Shown here in pieces: positions 6,708 to 7,641 of a stretch of 7,641 nt of DNA. The translations under genes were made by a program, and so were the position numbers. The notes under the pieces are model-generated. The model worked only from the letters and a program-made list of their open reading frames with translations. It made no database searches and was not told the DNA's origin. Source of the DNA: Deltaproteobacteria bacterium (GTDB lineage: Bacteria; Desulfobacterota; Desulfovibrionia; Desulfovibrionales; Desulfovibrionaceae). Where the stretch lies: the NCBI GenBank assembly GCA_031280335.1, contig JAITGZ010000116.1, positions 1 to 7,641 of the forward strand, read 5' to 3'. The stretch's first letter is position 1, and each line of letters starts with the position of its first letter.

Positions 6708-7119
6708 TCTGGTTACGTTCCACGTGCTGACCCGCAAATTCCTGGAAGAGGATAAAGATATTCCCCCGTCTGAAAAGGTGCGGCAGGTTATGTACTATTC
6801 ATTGGCCATAGGCCATCATGTGGGAGTTTTGGACTGTTTGAAAAAAGTTATGGAGTGTCCATTGTCGGAGTATGAAACTTGGATAGAGGAACTGCCGGAA
6901 GGTGAAGCACGCCGCAAAATGGCGGGATTACTCAAATTCGGGGAAATATTCATCGACTCCACATATGTCGATATGTTGGGCGGGGCATGGAGCGAAATCA
7001 AACACAGACTTGGCGAGCCTTTTAAGGGGTTGACCGGCGGTTTCTTGGAGATACTGGCCGCCATAGCCAAAGAACCGGCCATGTATCTCATGATCAAGCT
7101 GCCCAAGAGGATGACTTGA
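6700..7119 (+). CDS. hycH: Formate hydrogenlyase maturation protein HycH/HyfJ
   Basis: Accessory protein of the HycH/HyfJ family, required in E. coli for maturation of the hydrogenase-3 large subunit but not part of the final enzyme. The product is 139 residues (HycH 136). The family pattern is clear: the conserved YYSLAIGHHVGVLDCLK (about 28-44), then EYETWI, EARRKM, KFGEIFID, and the closing AMYLMIKLPKR. The start is GTG at 6700, with GGGAG (6690-6694) five bases upstream; it overlaps the hyfI stop by eight bases, implying coupled translation. There are no cofactor motifs or membrane segments. The identity is firm by similarity to E. coli HycH as recalled; the biochemical role of the family is only partly known. 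Confidence 0.93.
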   Translation: MPDLVTFHVLTRKFLEEDKDIPPSEKVRQVMYYSLAIGHHVGVLDCLKKVMECPLSEYETWIEELPEGEARRKMAGLLKFGEIFIDSTYVDMLGGAWSEIKHRLGEPFKGLTGGFLEILAAIAKEPAMYLMIKLPKRMT

Positions 7120-7586
7120 GCGCAGCAATGAAAGCTACGGATGTTGTGCTTACTGTGGGCAACAGCTTGATGGGTGATGACGGAGCTGGTCCCTTGCTGG
7201 CTGAAATCATCGAGCGGGAGCCGGTTCCAGGCTGGGTGGTCATAGACGGCGGTGCCATGCCTGAGAATGTCATCCGCCATGTGCGCGCGCTCGCGCCCAG
7301 GCGCGTGCTTATTGTTGACGCCGCAGAAATAGGCGTCGCTCCCGGCGGGCTGCGTTTTGTGGAAAAAGAACAGATCGCGGAAATGTTTGCCATGAGTACT
7401 CATAATATGCCGCTTTCATTTATAATGGACGAGCTTGAAAGAGACGTGGAAGACGTTGTTTTTCTTGGTGTCCAACCGGAGGCTGTGGAGTTCTGCCGTC
7501 CCATATCCGAGGCTGTCCGGCAAGCGGTGCGTAGAATACACAAAGGGTTGGCCCAAGGATTAAGCGACATTCCGTGGCTGGCATAA
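7116..7586 (+). CDS. hycI: Hydrogenase 3/4 large-subunit endopeptidase HycI
   Basis: Nickel-dependent maturation protease that removes the C-terminal extension of the large subunit (here HyfG after R548) when the Ni-Fe site is loaded. Counting from the TTG start the product is 156 residues, equal to E. coli HycI. Residues matching the metal site known in HycI are present: D22 in GNSLMGDDGAG, D68 in LIVDAAE, and H96 in STHNMPLS. The start is uncertain. TTG at 7116 has GAGG (7107-7110) five bases upstream and overlaps the hycH stop. An in-frame ATG at 7128 gives MKATDVVLTVGN, closer to the usual family N-terminus but with a weak ribosome site; both leave the domain complete. The gene is last in the visible operon, consistent with the end of a hyc-type set. 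Confidence 0.94.
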   Translation: MSAAMKATDVVLTVGNSLMGDDGAGPLLAEIIEREPVPGWVVIDGGAMPENVIRHVRALAPRRVLIVDAAEIGVAPGGLRFVEKEQIAEMFAMSTHNMPLSFIMDELERDVEDVVFLGVQPEAVEFCRPISEAVRQAVRRIHKGLAQGLSDIPWLA

Positions 7587-7641
7587 ATTGCGGGCATTCG
7601 GCAAAAGTGTCGAAACGGCTATGAAATTTGGTAAAAATTTC
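7587..7641. other. Noncoding right edge with an AT-rich inverted repeat
   Basis: The 55 bases after hycI contain no clear start or terminator. The last 19 bases form an inverted repeat, GAAATTT (7623-7629) and AAATTTC (7635-7641) around five bases. Because the window ends at the repeat, one cannot tell whether it continues as a hairpin, an operator, or the beginning of a terminator. Confidence 0.4.

Noticed and set aside
7579..7591. TGGCATAAATTGC resembling a sigma-54 promoter at the end of hycI
   Set aside because: The GG to GC spacing is two bases too short for a -24/-12 promoter.

Overview
The window is almost entirely one rightward operon for a membrane-bound, energy-converting group 4 [NiFe] hydrogenase of the formate hydrogenlyase / hydrogenase-4 (Hyc/Hyf) type. 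In order it reads: a few codons of an upstream gene (probably hyfB), hyfC, a wrecked hyfD, hyfE, hyfF, hyfG (large subunit), hyfH (ferredoxin-like), hyfI (small subunit), hyfJ/hycH (maturation) and hycI (large-subunit endopeptidase). Intact genes are separated by 1 to 12 bases or overlap by a few bases, and most have clear Shine-Dalgarno sites, so they look co-transcribed and translationally coupled. No formate dehydrogenase gene, no regulator and no terminator lies inside the window.

As a machine, HyfG and HyfI form the catalytic heterodimer, and HyfH carries two [4Fe-4S] clusters that pass electrons toward HyfI. HyfC (NuoH-like), HyfE (NuoK-like in part) and HyfF (antiporter-like, NuoL/M/N family) form the membrane arm that could couple H2 chemistry to ion movement. 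HycH and HycI mature the large subunit, whose C-terminal 33-residue extension after DPCYSCTDR is still present. The C-terminal Cys pairs of HyfG, the Cys motifs of HyfH and HyfI, and the metal-binding Asp/Asp/His of HycI are all intact, so the hydrogenase looks functional.

The unusual part is positions 1011-1298 between hyfC and hyfE, exactly where hyfD sits in the E. coli hyf operon. A start codon with a ribosome site follows hyfC. After removal of a palindrome-packed insert of about 166 bp flanked by GCTCT, and restoration of one lost base, the reading becomes MDKVALAVLLIPLIGTA, which aligns without gaps to the HyfD N-terminus as I recall it. A second fragment in another frame ends in a hydrophobic tail and a TAA one base before hyfE. 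I interpret this as a hyfD relic with a large internal deletion and a small repeat element inserted near its start. hyfC also carries a nine-G run that is a possible slippage site.

The organism is an anaerobic or facultative bacterium. The general character (mid-GC, mixed Hyc/Hyf gene set) would fit a Desulfovibrio-like sulfate reducer, but this is an impression and not a demonstrated assignment. The decay of one antiporter subunit within an otherwise intact operon is compatible with a lineage that is losing genes.
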